In this document: positions 24,387 through 34,004 of the stretch, in pieces
Numbering within the stretch: the stretch's first letter is position 1
How the letters are laid out: each line of letters opens with the position of its first letter
NCBI GenBank assembly: GCA_947593735.1
Contig: CANQDT010000002.1
Location: forward strand, 1-64,000
Direction of reading: 5' to 3'
Source: an uncultured Lachnospiraceae bacterium
GTDB lineage: Bacteria > Bacillota > Clostridia > Lachnospirales > Lachnospiraceae
Length of the DNA: 64,000 bases
The notes under the pieces: model-generated
The model's database searches: none
What the model saw: the letters and a program-made list of their open reading frames with translations, nothing else
Told to the model about the DNA's origin: nothing
Position numbers and translations under genes: made by a program

Positions 24387-25389
24387 AGAAGCAATCGGAA
24401 AGCTGGCAAACAGGGAGGACTTAACGTACGACGAGGCGGAACAGGTCATGGACGAGATCATGGGCGGTACGGCAAGCGACATTCAGAAAAGCGCATACCT
24501 GATGGCAATGAGCATGAAAGGGGAGACGATCGACGAGATCACCGCTTCCGCGGCGGGAATGAGAAAGCATTGCGTGAAACTGCTGCATGACGAGGACGTC
24601 CTGGAAATCGTCGGAACCGGCGGGGACAAATCCAACTCCTTTAATATTTCCACAACATCGTCCTTTGTCGTGGCGGCAGCCGGGATCCCGGTGGCAAAAC
24701 ACGGAAACCGCGCCGCTTCCAGCAAAAGCGGCGCCGCCGACGTCCTGGAGGCGCTCGGTGTGAATATTACCAATACGCCGGAAAAGACGCAGGAAATTTT
24801 GAAAAAGATCGGGATCTGTTTCCTGTTCGCGCAGAATTATCATATCGCGATGAAATATGTGGCGCCTGTCCGGAAGGAACTCGGCGTCCGCACGATCTTC
24901 AATATTCTCGGTCCGCTTGCCAATCCCGCGGGCGCGACCATGCAGCTTATGGGCGTATATGAGGAGGACCTGGTGGAGCCGATGGCGCACGTGCTTTCCA
25001 ATCTCGGCGTGAAGAAGGCAATGGTCGTTTACGGGCAGGACGGGCTGGATGAGATTTCCATGAGCGCGCCTACGACCGTATGCGAAGTGAAAAACGGCAC
25101 GTTCCGGACGTACGAGATCACGCCGGAACAGTTTGGGCTGAAACGGTGCGGCAAAGAGGATCTTGTGGGCGGAACGCCGGAAGAAAACGCGCGGATCACA
25201 AGAGAGATCTTAAGCGGCAAAAAGGGACCGAAACGGGACGCGGTCGTATTAAATTCCGCAGCCGCGCTTTATATCGCGGACGATAACGTTTCTTCCGTGG
25301 AACAGGCGGTCCGGATCGTGGAGGAGATCATAGACAGCGGAAAGGCGATGGAAAAACTGGAACAGCTGATCGCCCTGACCAATGAATAG
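24379..25389 (+). CDS. trpD: anthranilate phosphoribosyltransferase
   Basis: Attaches PRPP ribose-phosphate to anthranilate. 336 residues. The PRPP-binding motif [17 protein letters not shown] is at about 75-91, [20 protein letters not shown] at about 105, and the metal-binding [12 protein letters not shown] at about 218. GGAGG lies ahead of the ATG within the end of trpG. Cytoplasmic homodimer by family. Confidence 0.97.
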   Translation: MIKEAIGKLANREDLTYDEAEQVMDEIMGGTASDIQKSAYLMAMSMKGETIDEITASAAGMRKHCVKLLHDEDVLEIVGTGGDKSNSFNISTTSSFVVAAAGIPVAKHGNRAASSKSGAADVLEALGVNITNTPEKTQEILKKIGICFLFAQNYHIAMKYVAPVRKELGVRTIFNILGPLANPAGATMQLMGVYEEDLVEPMAHVLSNLGVKKAMVVYGQDGLDEISMSAPTTVCEVKNGTFRTYEITPEQFGLKRCGKEDLVGGTPEENARITREILSGKKGPKRDAVVLNSAAALYIADDNVSSVEQAVRIVEEIIDSGKAMEKLEQLIALTNE

Positions 25390-25411
25390 AAAAAACCGGC
25401 AGGAGAACCAT

Positions 25412-26209
25412 ATGATATTAGATGAGATAGCCGCTTATACGCGGGAGCGCGTGGCGGAAGAAAAAAAGAGTATTTCCCTGCAGGAAATGAGAGAAAAGGC
25501 GCTCGCGATGGAGAGAAATGATTCGTTTCCTTTCGAGAAAGCGCTGAAAGGGGAATCCATTTCTTTTATCTGCGAAGTAAAAAAAGCGTCGCCGTCAAAA
25601 GGGCTGATCGCGCCGGTATTTCCTTATGTTGAAATCGCGAAGGAATATGAGGCGGCGGGCGCTTCCGCGATCTCTGTTTTGACGGAACCGCGGTATTTTC
25701 AGGGAAAAGACGACTATCTGAAAGAGATCAGCAGGCATGTCGGCATACCGCTGCTCCGGAAAGACTTTACGGTGGATGAGTATATGATCTATGGGGCGAA
25801 AGTCATAGGGGCGTCCGCCATCCTCCTGATCTGCGCGATCCTGGGCGACGGGCAGCTGAACGAATACCTTTCCCTGGCGCACAGCCTCGGGCTGTCCGCC
25901 CTGGTAGAAGCCCATACCGGGGAGGAAGTGGAGAGGGCACTGCGGGCAGGCAGCCGGATCGTCGGCGTCAACAACCGCGATCTGAAAACGTTCCGGGTGG
26001 ACATCACGACGAGCGTGAGGCTGCGCGCGATGGTGCCGAAAGAGATCATCTACGTGTCGGAAAGCGGGATGAAAACGCCGGAAGACATCGCGGTACTTCG
26101 CGCGAACCGGACGGACGCCGTGCTGATCGGGGAAACGTTTATGAAAAGCGGGAACAAAGCGGAAGCGCTCAGAAAATTAAGAGGCGGGCAAATGGAAAAG
26201 AAAGGATGA
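25412..26209 (+). CDS. trpC: indole-3-glycerol phosphate synthase
   Basis: Closes the indole ring from carboxyphenylaminodeoxyribulose phosphate. 265 residues, a single TIM barrel with [18 protein letters not shown] (catalytic Lys, about 53), [44 protein letters not shown] and [13 protein letters not shown]. There is no TrpF fusion at the C-terminus, and only seven bases separate it from trpB, so the isomerase that normally acts just before this step is missing from the operon. GGCAGGAGA upstream. Confidence 0.97.
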   Translation: MILDEIAAYTRERVAEEKKSISLQEMREKALAMERNDSFPFEKALKGESISFICEVKKASPSKGLIAPVFPYVEIAKEYEAAGASAISVLTEPRYFQGKDDYLKEISRHVGIPLLRKDFTVDEYMIYGAKVIGASAILLICAILGDGQLNEYLSLAHSLGLSALVEAHTGEEVERALRAGSRIVGVNNRDLKTFRVDITTSVRLRAMVPKEIIYVSESGMKTPEDIAVLRANRTDAVLIGETFMKSGNKAEALRKLRGGQMEKKG

Positions 26210-26216
26210 AAGAGCA

Positions 26217-27401
26217 ATGGCAAAAGGACGATATGGCGTTCATGGCGGGCAATACATTCCGGAGACACTGATGAATGAGATCATCCATCTGGAGGAAGCC
26301 TATGAATTTTATAAAAACGACCCGTCGTTTCAGGCGGAGCTGCATCAGCTGCTGCGGGATTACGCGGGCAGGCCGTCGCTGTTATATTACGCGGAAAAAA
26401 TGACGAAGGATTTAGGCGGCGCCAAAATATATCTGAAACGGGAAGACTTGAACCACACGGGATCGCATAAGATCAATAACGTGCTGGGACAGGCGCTGCT
26501 CGCGAAAAAAATGGGCAAGACGAGGATCATCGCGGAGACCGGAGCCGGACAGCACGGAGTGGCGACCGCGACCGCGGCCGCGCTGCTCGGACTAGAGTGC
26601 GAGATTTTCATGGGAAAAGAGGATACGGACCGGCAGGCGCTGAATGTTTACCGCATGGAACTGTTGGGAGCGAAGGTCCATCCGGTCACAAGCGGAACCA
26701 TGACGCTGAAGGACGCGGTCAATGAGACGATGCGGGAATGGACCGCCCGGGTCAATGATACGCTGTATGTACTCGGTTCCGTGATGGGTCCCCACCCGTT
26801 CCCGATGATCGTCCGGGATTTCCAGAGCGTGATCAGCCGGGAGGCAAGGGAGCAGATCCTTGAAGCGGAAGGAAAATTGCCGGACGTCGTGATGGCATGC
26901 GTCGGGGGAGGCAGCAACGCGATGGGGATCTTTTATCACTTTATCCCGGATGAACAGGTGCGCCTGATCGGATGCGAGGCGGCGGGTCACGGGATCCATA
27001 CCGATAAGCACGCGGCGACGATCGCGAAAGGGAAACCGGGAATCTTCCATGGGATGAAATCGTATTTCTGCCAGGACGAATACGGACAGATCGCGCCGGT
27101 CTATTCGATTTCCGCCGGACTGGATTATCCGGGCATCGGACCGGAACACGCGCATCTTCACGATATCGGCAGGGCAGAATATGTCCCGGTGACAGATGAG
27201 GAAGCAGTGGAAGCATTTGAATATCTGGCGAGGACAGAGGGTATCATCTGCGCGATTGAAAGCGCGCACGCGGTTGCGCATATGAAGAAGATCGCGCCGT
27301 CGATGAGGCAGGATCAGAGCATTATCGTCTGCCTGTCGGGACGGGGAGATAAGGACGTCGCGGCGATTGCCAGATACAGAGGGGTGAAGATCGATGAGTA
27401 G
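26217..27401 (+). CDS. trpB: tryptophan synthase beta chain
   Basis: PLP enzyme joining indole and serine. 394 residues, the standard TrpB1 type. The PLP lysine lies in [20 protein letters not shown] (about residue 85), the catalytic loop is [20 protein letters not shown] and the phosphate loop [12 protein letters not shown] (about 225-236). Starts [20 protein letters not shown]. Overlaps trpA by eight bases, matching the tight alpha2-beta2 stoichiometry. Confidence 0.98.
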   Translation: MAKGRYGVHGGQYIPETLMNEIIHLEEAYEFYKNDPSFQAELHQLLRDYAGRPSLLYYAEKMTKDLGGAKIYLKREDLNHTGSHKINNVLGQALLAKKMGKTRIIAETGAGQHGVATATAAALLGLECEIFMGKEDTDRQALNVYRMELLGAKVHPVTSGTMTLKDAVNETMREWTARVNDTLYVLGSVMGPHPFPMIVRDFQSVISREAREQILEAEGKLPDVVMACVGGGSNAMGIFYHFIPDEQVRLIGCEAAGHGIHTDKHAATIAKGKPGIFHGMKSYFCQDEYGQIAPVYSISAGLDYPGIGPEHAHLHDIGRAEYVPVTDEEAVEAFEYLARTEGIICAIESAHAVAHMKKIAPSMRQDQSIIVCLSGRGDKDVAAIARYRGVKIDE

Positions 27402-28170
27402 AATAGCAAAGGCGTTTGATCATGGGAAGGCGTTTATCGGATTTTTGACCGGAGGCGATCCGACCATGGAAAAGAGTGAAGAATTTCTGTTGGAAATGGC
27501 GCGCGCCGGGGCGGACCTGATTGAGATCGGGATCCCTTTTTCCGATCCGATCGCGGAAGGTCCGGTCATCCAGGCGGCGAATGTCCGCGCGTTATCGGCG
27601 GGAGCGACCACGGACCGGATCTTTGAGCTTGCGCGGAGAGTGAGAAATAAGACGGATATCCCGCTTGTGTTCCTGACCTATCTGAACCCGGTCTTTATCT
27701 ATGGGGCGGATCGTTTTTTCGCGCGCTGCGAGGAGATCGGGATAGACGGGATCATTGTCCCGGATATGCCGTTTGAGGAAAAAGGGGAGATCAGCCGGAC
27801 GGCAGCCGATCATGGTGTGGACATTATTTCGCTGATCGCTCCGACGTCAGAGCATCGAATCGCCAATATCGCGTCCGAGGCGACCGGGTTCCTCTATATC
27901 GTATCTTCGATGGGCGTGACCGGCGTGAGAAGCGAGATCAAGACCGACTTGCGTTCCATCTTAAAGGTTGTGAAAGAAAATACGGATATCCCGGCGGCAG
28001 TCGGATTCGGGATCAATACGCCCGAACAGGCGGCGGAGATTTCCGGGTATGCGGACGGCGTGATCGTCGGCAGCGCGATCGTGCGGCTTGTGGCGCAGTA
28101 TGGAGAGGAAGCCGGTCCGCATATTTACGAATATGTCCGGCAGATGAAAGATGCGATCCGCGACAAATAA
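27394..28170 (+). CDS. trpA: tryptophan synthase alpha chain
   Basis: Cleaves indole-3-glycerol phosphate to indole, which tunnels to TrpB. 258 residues; [14 protein letters not shown] at the start, catalytic Glu in [41 protein letters not shown] and [12 protein letters not shown]. The second catalytic acid, Asp60 of the Escherichia coli enzyme in the usual DPLADGP, is Glu here (DPIAEGP), a variation I recall from other Firmicutes and Bacteroidetes. Ends seven bases before the convergent dpaA stop, so no separate terminator fits. Confidence 0.97.
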   Translation: MSRIAKAFDHGKAFIGFLTGGDPTMEKSEEFLLEMARAGADLIEIGIPFSDPIAEGPVIQAANVRALSAGATTDRIFELARRVRNKTDIPLVFLTYLNPVFIYGADRFFARCEEIGIDGIIVPDMPFEEKGEISRTAADHGVDIISLIAPTSEHRIANIASEATGFLYIVSSMGVTGVRSEIKTDLRSILKVVKENTDIPAAVGFGINTPEQAAEISGYADGVIVGSAIVRLVAQYGEEAGPHIYEYVRQMKDAIRDK

Positions 28171-28177
28171 CGGACGG

Positions 28178-29044
28178 TCACAGCACGCGCCGGATCGCGT
28201 CCACCAGAATGGCGGCGGATGCTTTCGGGGCGATTTTCCCCGGGATTCCGGGATACAGGACGACATTCAGGCACAATTCTTTTGCCCACGGATAGTCGAG
28301 CCCGCCCGGAGCGGACGCGATGTCAATGATGGCTGCGTCGCGGGAAACGCCGAGGAGCCGTTCCCTGGTCAGAACAGGGGAAGGAACCGTATTGTAGATA
28401 TAATCAAAATTTGCGATTTGTCTGGTAAGCCGGTCGAAGTCGATGACGGAAAATCCATATGCCGCTGCTTCGGCGCGGACGTTTTCTTTTCTGGCACAGA
28501 CTGTGACGCGTGAATGGAGCGCGCGTACAGTCTGTGCCAGTACTTTTCCGCACTTTCCGTACCCGATAATGAGGGAACGGCTGTTCTGTATTGTTCCGAC
28601 GCTCATTTCGATCGCTTTGGCGACAGCACCTTCCGCCGTTGCGACGGCATTCGCGCTGGCGATGGTATCGTCCTTCATAAAATCATATTGGGAAATTCCC
28701 ATACAGGTCAGAGCTTCACGGAAAGCATCCGGGATCATGCCGGCGAGAAAGCGGGGATGGCGGCTGACGGAGGCTTTCAGCTGCTGCTCCAGCCCGGCAA
28801 GCGTAAAATCCTCCGGGCAGCTGCCGATCGTATGAATGGTATCGCCGTTTTGCGACAAGGGGATCGGTCCGATGATGATCTCACTTTTTCCGATGATATC
28901 TGCCAGCGATTTCGCGGTCCTGCACCGGGACAGAAGGATACCGCCGTCCATGCCGTATGTATAGACGGTATGTCCCTGCCCGGCAAGCTGATCAGCCATA
29001 TATTGTTGGCGGAGATCCCCGCCGAGAATACCGATTGTCCGCAT
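28178..29044 (-). CDS. dpaA: dipicolinate synthase subunit A
   Basis: Dehydrogenase-like subunit that makes dipicolinic acid from the lysine-pathway intermediate in the mother cell during sporulation. 288 residues (SpoVFA is about 297). N-terminal nucleotide fold TIGILGGDLRQQYMADQL; conserved FMKDDTIASANAVATAEGAV; second Rossmann loop LIIGYGKCGKVLAQTVRAL (about 150). The start is uncertain: ATG 29044 (MRTIGIL) has AGGA 12 bases upstream, ATG 29053 (MEPMRT) is closer to it. The partner dpaB is not adjacent but 5 kb away at 34005. A sigma-K-like promoter is at 29069-29095. Confidence 0.9.
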   Translation of the reverse strand: MRTIGILGGDLRQQYMADQLAGQGHTVYTYGMDGGILLSRCRTAKSLADIIGKSEIIIGPIPLSQNGDTIHTIGSCPEDFTLAGLEQQLKASVSRHPRFLAGMIPDAFREALTCMGISQYDFMKDDTIASANAVATAEGAVAKAIEMSVGTIQNSRSLIIGYGKCGKVLAQTVRALHSRVTVCARKENVRAEAAAYGFSVIDFDRLTRQIANFDYIYNTVPSPVLTRERLLGVSRDAAIIDIASAPGGLDYPWAKELCLNVVLYPGIPGKIAPKASAAILVDAIRRVL

Positions 29045-29068
29045 TGGTTCCATTTTCCTTTTTTCTAT

Positions 29069-29095
29069 TACAATATTCCGTCGGAAAAGAAACGT
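29069..29095 (-). promoter_or_regulatory. possible sigma-K-type promoter of dpaA
   Basis: On the minus strand AC (29094-29095), 16 bases, then AATATTGTA (29069-29077), one mismatch from the sigma-K -10 consensus CATANNNTA. Position and spacing parallel the dpaB promoter. Confidence 0.4.
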
Positions 29096-29148
29096 GCGCC
29101 GTCGATATTTACAGCCGACAACCACAATGATATAATATAATAGGATCA

Positions 29149-29213
29149 CTTGGCGAGGTTCTTTCGAGCCTAGTGAGAATATATGCCTGGAAGCTTAGCG
29201 AGGTAGTTACGAG
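29149..29213. repeat. imperfect 20-bp direct repeats before the LUD gene
   Basis: CTTGGCGAGGTTCTTTCGAG (29149-29168) and CTTAGCGAGGTAGTTACGAG (29194-29213) agree at most positions and are 45 bases apart, between a TATAAT (29131-29136) and the ribosome binding site. They could be regulator sites in the leader. Confidence 0.4.
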
Positions 29214-29240
29214 TGAAAGATTGAAGGGAGGAGAATGAGA

Positions 29241-29879
29241 ATGAACCCGAAACAGCAGTATAAAGAGAAATTCGCGGCTGCGATTATAAAGCAGATGGAG
29301 AAGCGCCAGTTTGAAGCGTGTTATTGCGCGACGAAAGAGGATGCGCTCGCGAAAGTACAGGAATATCTGACGGAACCGGCGTCCGTTACCTGGGGTGGGA
29401 GCGAGACGTTTCAGGAGATCGGGGCGCTTGACTGGGTGAAGGAGCAGGAACATCTGACGGTACTGGACCGGTATGCGCCCAGGACAAAAGAAGAACGCCA
29501 GGAATATTATTCCAAAGCGATCAATGCGGATTATTTCTTTATGAGCGCCAACGCGATCACGATGGACGGGCAGCTGGTCAATATCGACGGGGTGGGCAAC
29601 CGTGTCGGATTTTTGTGCTTCGGTCCCCGCAATGTGCTGGTCGTGGCAAGCTTGAACAAGGTCGCGCGGGATGTCGATTCCGCAATCTTCCGCGTCCGCA
29701 ACATGGCGACGCCGCCGAATGCGATCCGGCTGGATTATGGATGCCCGTGCGGGATCACCGGCAAATGCGAGGATTGCCTTTCGCCGAATTGTATGTGCGC
29801 TCAGATCGTGACGACGCGGTTTTCCCGTGTGCCTGGCCGCATCAAAGTGATCCTCGTAGGCGAGGAGCTTGGTTATTAA
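29241..29879 (+). CDS. LUD domain (LutC-like) protein
   Basis: 212 residues of the LUD (lactate utilisation) family. The core TWGGSETFQEIGALDWVKEQ and SANAITMDGQLVNIDGVGNR with VGFLCFGPRNVLVVASLNKV define the fold. The C-terminus carries five cysteines in CPCGITGKCEDCLSPNCMC, suggesting a metal or Fe-S site not found in LutC proper. GGGAGGAG lies nine bases before ATG 29241. No lutA or lutB partner is adjacent; these single-gene LUD proteins are common in Clostridia and their reaction is unknown. Confidence 0.85.
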   Translation: MNPKQQYKEKFAAAIIKQMEKRQFEACYCATKEDALAKVQEYLTEPASVTWGGSETFQEIGALDWVKEQEHLTVLDRYAPRTKEERQEYYSKAINADYFFMSANAITMDGQLVNIDGVGNRVGFLCFGPRNVLVVASLNKVARDVDSAIFRVRNMATPPNAIRLDYGCPCGITGKCEDCLSPNCMCAQIVTTRFSRVPGRIKVILVGEELGY

Positions 29880-29915
29880 CGTCGTTTTGCCTGCGCGGTG
29901 GTACGCATCGCGGGA

Positions 29916-32321
29916 TCAGCAGCCGAAGATCTCGCATGCGTACCGGACGCTTCCCATAGCGTCGCGGGAATAGAAGTCCGCTTTGATCTGTTTGGAATAT
30001 TCTTCTGTCAGGACGGCGCCGCCGACCATGACGCGGCATTCGGGATATTCGGAATGGAGAAGCGCGATGGTTTTTTCCATATTCACCACGGTCGTCGTCA
30101 TGAGCGCGCTCAGCCCGACCAGACGGATACAGGAGTCCTTTGCCGCGGCGAGGATCGCTTCCGGCTCCACATCTTTTCCCAGATCCAGAACATCAAATCC
30201 GTAATTTTCCAATAATACTTTGACAATATTTTTGCCGATATCATGAATGTCGCCTTTTACTGTGGCGAGAAGTACCGTGCCTTTTGATTCGGACGCTTCC
30301 CCGGAGGAAGCGAGATGCTGCTTCAGGACCTCAAACGCGTTTTTCGCGGCGTCCGCGCTCATCAGAAGCTGCGGCAGAAAAATGGTATTCTGTTCAAATC
30401 CTTTCCCGACTTCATCCAGAGCGGGGATCAGGATCTCGTCAATGACGGAAAGCGGCGTCTGTTCTTCCAGAAGCGCTTTCGTCAGGGCAGGCGTCATGTC
30501 TTTGAGCCCTTTTATGACTGCCTGGCGGAGCGTCATGGTTTCCGGTTCCGCCCTGCCGGCGGAGGAAGGACGGACCGCGGGCGTGTCGCCTGCCGTCTGC
30601 CGTGATAACTGCTCCACATAGGTTACGCAATGTTCGTCATATCCTTTCAGCGCGCAGTAAGAATAGTAAGCGTTCATCATCGTGCCGCTGAGCGGGTTGA
30701 TAATGCCGGCGCTCAGCCCTCTCTCCATGGCGAGCAGGAAGAAAGCGCCTGTTACGACTTCGCGGCGCGGCAATCCGAATGAAATATTGGAGACGCCGAG
30801 GACCGTATTTACTCCGACGGTATGGCGCAGATAATCAAGGCAGTCAAGCGCGGTCTGCGCGTTTCCCTGCCCTGTGCTGATCGTCATGGCGAGCGGGTCG
30901 ACCAAAATATTTTTTTTGGAAATGCCGTAACGCGCCGCCTCGCTGATGATTTTTTCCGCGATGGCGATCCGCTCCCCGGCGGTTTCCGGAATACCGGCTT
31001 CATCCAGGGTAAGGGCGACGACCACGCCGCCGTAATGCCTGACCAGCGGAAAGATCGCGTCCATGCTTTCTTTTTTGCCATTGACGGAGTTGATCAGCGG
31101 TTTTCCGTTATAAATGCGCATCGCCTTTTCCATCGCTTCCGGGTCGGATGTGTCCAGCTGTAGCGGAAGGTTGGTAACAGCCTGAAGCCCTTTTACGGTA
31201 TCGACCAGCATGGAACACTCGTCGATTTCCGGAAGCCCCACGTTGACGTCCAGAATGTGCGCGCCGTGTTCCGCCTGGGAAAGTCCCTCCCGGTAAAGAT
31301 AATCCATATCTTTCTTCCGGAGCGCCTCTTTCAAAAGTTTTTTTCCGGTCGGATTGATGCGTTCCCCGATCAGGATCGGGGCGCCGCCGATCTCGACGGC
31401 GACAGCCGGCGAAGATACAACCGACCGGCATTTGTCAGAGACGGGGACAACCGGCATCGCTCCGCATCGCTCGCGCAGCGCCGCGATGTGCGCCGGCGTC
31501 GTGCCGCAGCAGCCGCCGATCAGCGAGACGCCTTCCGAAACCATGTCCGCCATCGCTTCCGCAAATTCTTCCGGACCGACGTTGAATACGGTTTTCCCGT
31601 TTTCCACAACGGGAAGGCCGGCGTTCGGATTGACGATGACGGGAACGCTTGCCGCCGCAAGGAGCCGGGGCAGAAGCGCCTGCATCTGGCTCGGCCCGAG
31701 ACCGCAGTTCATCCCGAGGGCGTCCACGCCAAGCCCTTCCAGAAGGGCGACGGCGGCTTCAATGCTGGCTCCGGTCAGCAATTTTCCTGCTTCGTCAAAT
31801 ACCATCGTTGCCATGACCGGAAGAGAACAGGTTTCTTTTGCCGCCAGTACCTGGGCTTTGAGCTCATAAGTGTCGCCCATTGTTTCAAATAAGATCAGAT
31901 CGGCGCCTGCGCGGGCGCCCGCGTCCACCATTTCCCGGAAAACCGTATAGGCGTCCTCAAATTCCAGGTCGCCGAACGGTTTCATCAATTTCCCGGTGGA
32001 GCTGATATCCAGGGCGACATATGCATTTTTTCCGGAATCGGCAACGGCTTGTTTCGCGATGGAAACGCCGCGGGAGACGACCGCTTCCACAGTCTGCCCG
32101 GCTTCCCTGAGCTTGAACCGGTTCGCTCCGAAGGTGTTGGACAGGATGATGTCGGCGCCCGCGTCCAGATAGCGTTTGTGTACGGCGTAAATGCGGTCGG
32201 GATGGGTCAGATTCCACAATTCCGGCAGCTCGCCCGCGGCAAGACCCTGCTCCTGGAGCATAGTTCCCATCGCGCCGTCAAACAAAAGCAGCTCTTTTCC
32301 CAATCGTTCTCTTATCTTCAT
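29916..32321 (-). CDS. metH: cobalamin-dependent methionine synthase, lacking reactivation domain
   Basis: Transfers methyl from methyl-tetrahydrofolate to homocysteine through cobalamin. 801 residues versus about 1200 for full MetH. Order: homocysteine domain 1-290 with zinc cysteines in MNCGLGPSQ and GGCCGTTPAH; pterin domain about 315-570 with INPTGKKLLKEAL and LDVNVGLPE; cap helices about 600-680; B12 domain about 690-801 with the base-off histidine in VKGDIHDIGKNI. The SAM-binding reactivation domain is absent and is encoded next door (32318-32908), whose stop overlaps this start. Confidence 0.94.
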   Translation of the reverse strand: MKIRERLGKELLLFDGAMGTMLQEQGLAAGELPELWNLTHPDRIYAVHKRYLDAGADIILSNTFGANRFKLREAGQTVEAVVSRGVSIAKQAVADSGKNAYVALDISSTGKLMKPFGDLEFEDAYTVFREMVDAGARAGADLILFETMGDTYELKAQVLAAKETCSLPVMATMVFDEAGKLLTGASIEAAVALLEGLGVDALGMNCGLGPSQMQALLPRLLAAASVPVIVNPNAGLPVVENGKTVFNVGPEEFAEAMADMVSEGVSLIGGCCGTTPAHIAALRERCGAMPVVPVSDKCRSVVSSPAVAVEIGGAPILIGERINPTGKKLLKEALRKKDMDYLYREGLSQAEHGAHILDVNVGLPEIDECSMLVDTVKGLQAVTNLPLQLDTSDPEAMEKAMRIYNGKPLINSVNGKKESMDAIFPLVRHYGGVVVALTLDEAGIPETAGERIAIAEKIISEAARYGISKKNILVDPLAMTISTGQGNAQTALDCLDYLRHTVGVNTVLGVSNISFGLPRREVVTGAFFLLAMERGLSAGIINPLSGTMMNAYYSYCALKGYDEHCVTYVEQLSRQTAGDTPAVRPSSAGRAEPETMTLRQAVIKGLKDMTPALTKALLEEQTPLSVIDEILIPALDEVGKGFEQNTIFLPQLLMSADAAKNAFEVLKQHLASSGEASESKGTVLLATVKGDIHDIGKNIVKVLLENYGFDVLDLGKDVEPEAILAAAKDSCIRLVGLSALMTTTVVNMEKTIALLHSEYPECRVMVGGAVLTEEYSKQIKADFYSRDAMGSVRYACEIFGC

Positions 32322-32908
32322 TGTTTTTCCATATCCTTTTTATATAATCCGATGATCGCGGTCACCGATTTGACCGGGTTCATCATGCAGGTGTCCGTGA
32401 GTGTCATGCCGGTGTGCTTCTGGCAGTCCAGCATGGAAAAAAAATCTCTCTGATGTTCGATGGCAAAGTCGCCGTATCCGGGGGAAAACCGCCATTTTGC
32501 CGCGTATCCCCTGCGCGCGGCGTCCTGTTTTATGCCGGCTTCGATCTCGTCGCAGTATGCTTCGATCATCGCGACGGAAACCGCCTGGCAGACGACGCCC
32601 TTTCCCATATCAGTCAGGGACAGGCGGCGGAGCAGCTGATCCACCTCATGGCCCAATGTCGCCGCCATAAGGACGGCGCGGCTGCAGCCCGCCAGATGCG
32701 AGGACAGCGACCGGCTTGCGACCTGCATATTTCCGACCTGCAGGCGCATCCCCTCAACGATGCATGGAAATTCTTTCCAGACGCGGCGGGGGCGGATGAT
32801 CCGGGACAGTTCGTCCTCCGCCTGCGCGATCTGTTCTTCCAGTTCGGGCGTACATCGCTCCGGCAATATTTTCATATAGCGCAATACTTCGTTTTTCTCA
32901 ATAGTCAC
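32318..32908 (-). CDS. methionine synthase reactivation-domain protein
   Basis: A separate MetH activation domain that, with SAM and an electron donor, re-methylates inactive cob(II)alamin. 196 residues with MAATLGHEVDQLLRRLSLTD, AYCDEIEAGIKQDAARRGYA and RFSPGYGDFAIEHQRDFF, the R-x-S-P-G-Y-x-D SAM-binding motif. I choose a GTG start at 32908 (VTIEKNEVLRYMK) because AGGAG (32918-32922) lies nine bases ahead; upstream in-frame ATGs lack such a site. Middle gene of metF-this-metH. Confidence 0.9.
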   Translation of the reverse strand: MTIEKNEVLRYMKILPERCTPELEEQIAQAEDELSRIIRPRRVWKEFPCIVEGMRLQVGNMQVASRSLSSHLAGCSRAVLMAATLGHEVDQLLRRLSLTDMGKGVVCQAVSVAMIEAYCDEIEAGIKQDAARRGYAAKWRFSPGYGDFAIEHQRDFFSMLDCQKHTGMTLTDTCMMNPVKSVTAIIGLYKKDMEKQ

Positions 32909-32959
32909 AATAAGAAACTCCTGTGCGTCCCACATCTGGAAGGGACAAAAAGTAACAGA

Positions 32960-32985
32960 GCTGCCGGTATCGTCCATACGGCAGC
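32960..32985. promoter_or_regulatory. intercistronic hairpin between metF and the reactivation gene
   Basis: GCTGCCG (32960-32966) pairs with CGGCAGC (32979-32985) with extra TAT/ATA pairing. No T-tract; it may stabilise or process the metF mRNA. Confidence 0.45.
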
Positions 32986-32993
32986 AAAACGGT

Positions 32994-33863
32994 TCAGCCG
33001 ATGATCGTGGACAGATTGTCCATGATGCGCCCGGCAATATCCGGCTTGTTCATGGTATAGATATGGATATGCTGGACGCCGTTGGCGATCAGGTCGATGA
33101 TCTGTTCGGTCGCGTAAGCGATACCAGCCTGTTTCATGGATTCCGGATTGTCGCCGAACCGATCCGCGATGGCGCGGAACCGGTGCGGAAGGATCGTATG
33201 CGACAGCTCGCACGTCCGCGCGATCTGTTTCGCGTTCGTCACAGGCATGATCCCGGCGACGATCGGTACCGAAATGCCTGCCGCCCTCGCGCGCATGATA
33301 AAGTGGTACAGGATCTGGTTATCGAAAAACATCTGCGTGGTCAGAAATTCGCAGCCCGCGTCAATTTTATATTTTAATCCGTCCAGATCCGCGGTAATCG
33401 AGCCGGATTCCGGATGTCCTTCCGGATAGCAGGCTCCGCCGATGCAGAAATCGCCGCCGTGCCGTTTGATCTCCATGATCAGCTCGCTCGCGTGGCGGAA
33501 AGGGGGATCCTCCAGGATCCGTCCGCCGGCGGGAATATCGCCGCGCAGGGCGAGGATATTTTCAATGCCCTTTTCCTGAAGCTGATCCAGAACGCGGTGA
33601 ATATGTTCTTTTTCGGAGGAAAGACAGGTCAGATGGGCAAGCGCCGGAATGTGATTGACATTCTGGACGACATGCGCGATTTCTACCGTATGCTCGCTTG
33701 TCCCTCCGCTGGCTCCGTAGGTCACGCTCATAAACGAGGGCTTCAGCGCCGCAAGCTCCGCGACGATTTCCCTCGCGCGCGAAAGCTCGCTTCCTTTTTT
33801 CGGCGGGAAAAGTTCGCAGGAAACGGTTGGTTGATCGGATTGTAATATATCTGTAATTTTCAT
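32994..33863 (-). CDS. metF: 5,10-methylenetetrahydrofolate reductase
   Basis: FAD enzyme producing the 5-methyl-tetrahydrofolate used by MetH. 289 residues. Motifs: VSCELFPPKKGSELSRA at the start, SVTYGASGGTSEHTVE (about 50), LTCLSSEKEHIHRVL, ILALRGDIPAGG (about 104) and FLTTQMFFDNQILYHF (about 178). GGAGAA lies before the ATG. First gene of the minus-strand met operon with promoter at 33904-33932; a partner FeS/C-terminal MTHFR protein is not present. Confidence 0.96.
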   Translation of the reverse strand: MKITDILQSDQPTVSCELFPPKKGSELSRAREIVAELAALKPSFMSVTYGASGGTSEHTVEIAHVVQNVNHIPALAHLTCLSSEKEHIHRVLDQLQEKGIENILALRGDIPAGGRILEDPPFRHASELIMEIKRHGGDFCIGGACYPEGHPESGSITADLDGLKYKIDAGCEFLTTQMFFDNQILYHFIMRARAAGISVPIVAGIMPVTNAKQIARTCELSHTILPHRFRAIADRFGDNPESMKQAGIAYATEQIIDLIANGVQHIHIYTMNKPDIAGRIMDNLSTIIG

Positions 33864-33903
33864 TTCATTTCTCCATCATTCAGGTGATTTTTTACCTTAT
33901 TTC

Positions 33904-33932
33904 ATCATAGTCAATCGCCGGGGAAATGTCAA
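33904..33932 (-). promoter_or_regulatory. metF operon promoter
   Basis: Minus-strand TTGACA (33927-33932), 17 bases, TATGAT (33904-33909). The distance to the metF ATG is only 40 bases, leaving no room for a SAM riboswitch or T-box. Confidence 0.7.
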
Positions 33933-33934
33933 TC

Positions 33935-33962
33935 ACCTCTTTCTTTCCGCGTTCATACTATA
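33935..33962 (+). promoter_or_regulatory. sigma-K-type promoter of dpaB
   Basis: AC (33935-33936), 17 bases, CATACTATA (33954-33962), an exact fit to the sigma-K consensus AC-N16/17-CATANNNTA. It drives a sporulation gene normally under sigma-K. The 13-mer TTCATACTATAAA is repeated exactly in front of the CotS gene. Confidence 0.65.
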
Positions 33963-34004
33963 AACCGTGGAGGTAGTAGAAAAAATAAGAAAGAAGTGAA
34001 GCAT

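Noticed and set aside
33864-34004. SAM riboswitch or T-box ahead of the methionine operon
   Set aside because: The metF promoter lies only 40 bases before the ATG and no conserved riboswitch core is present.
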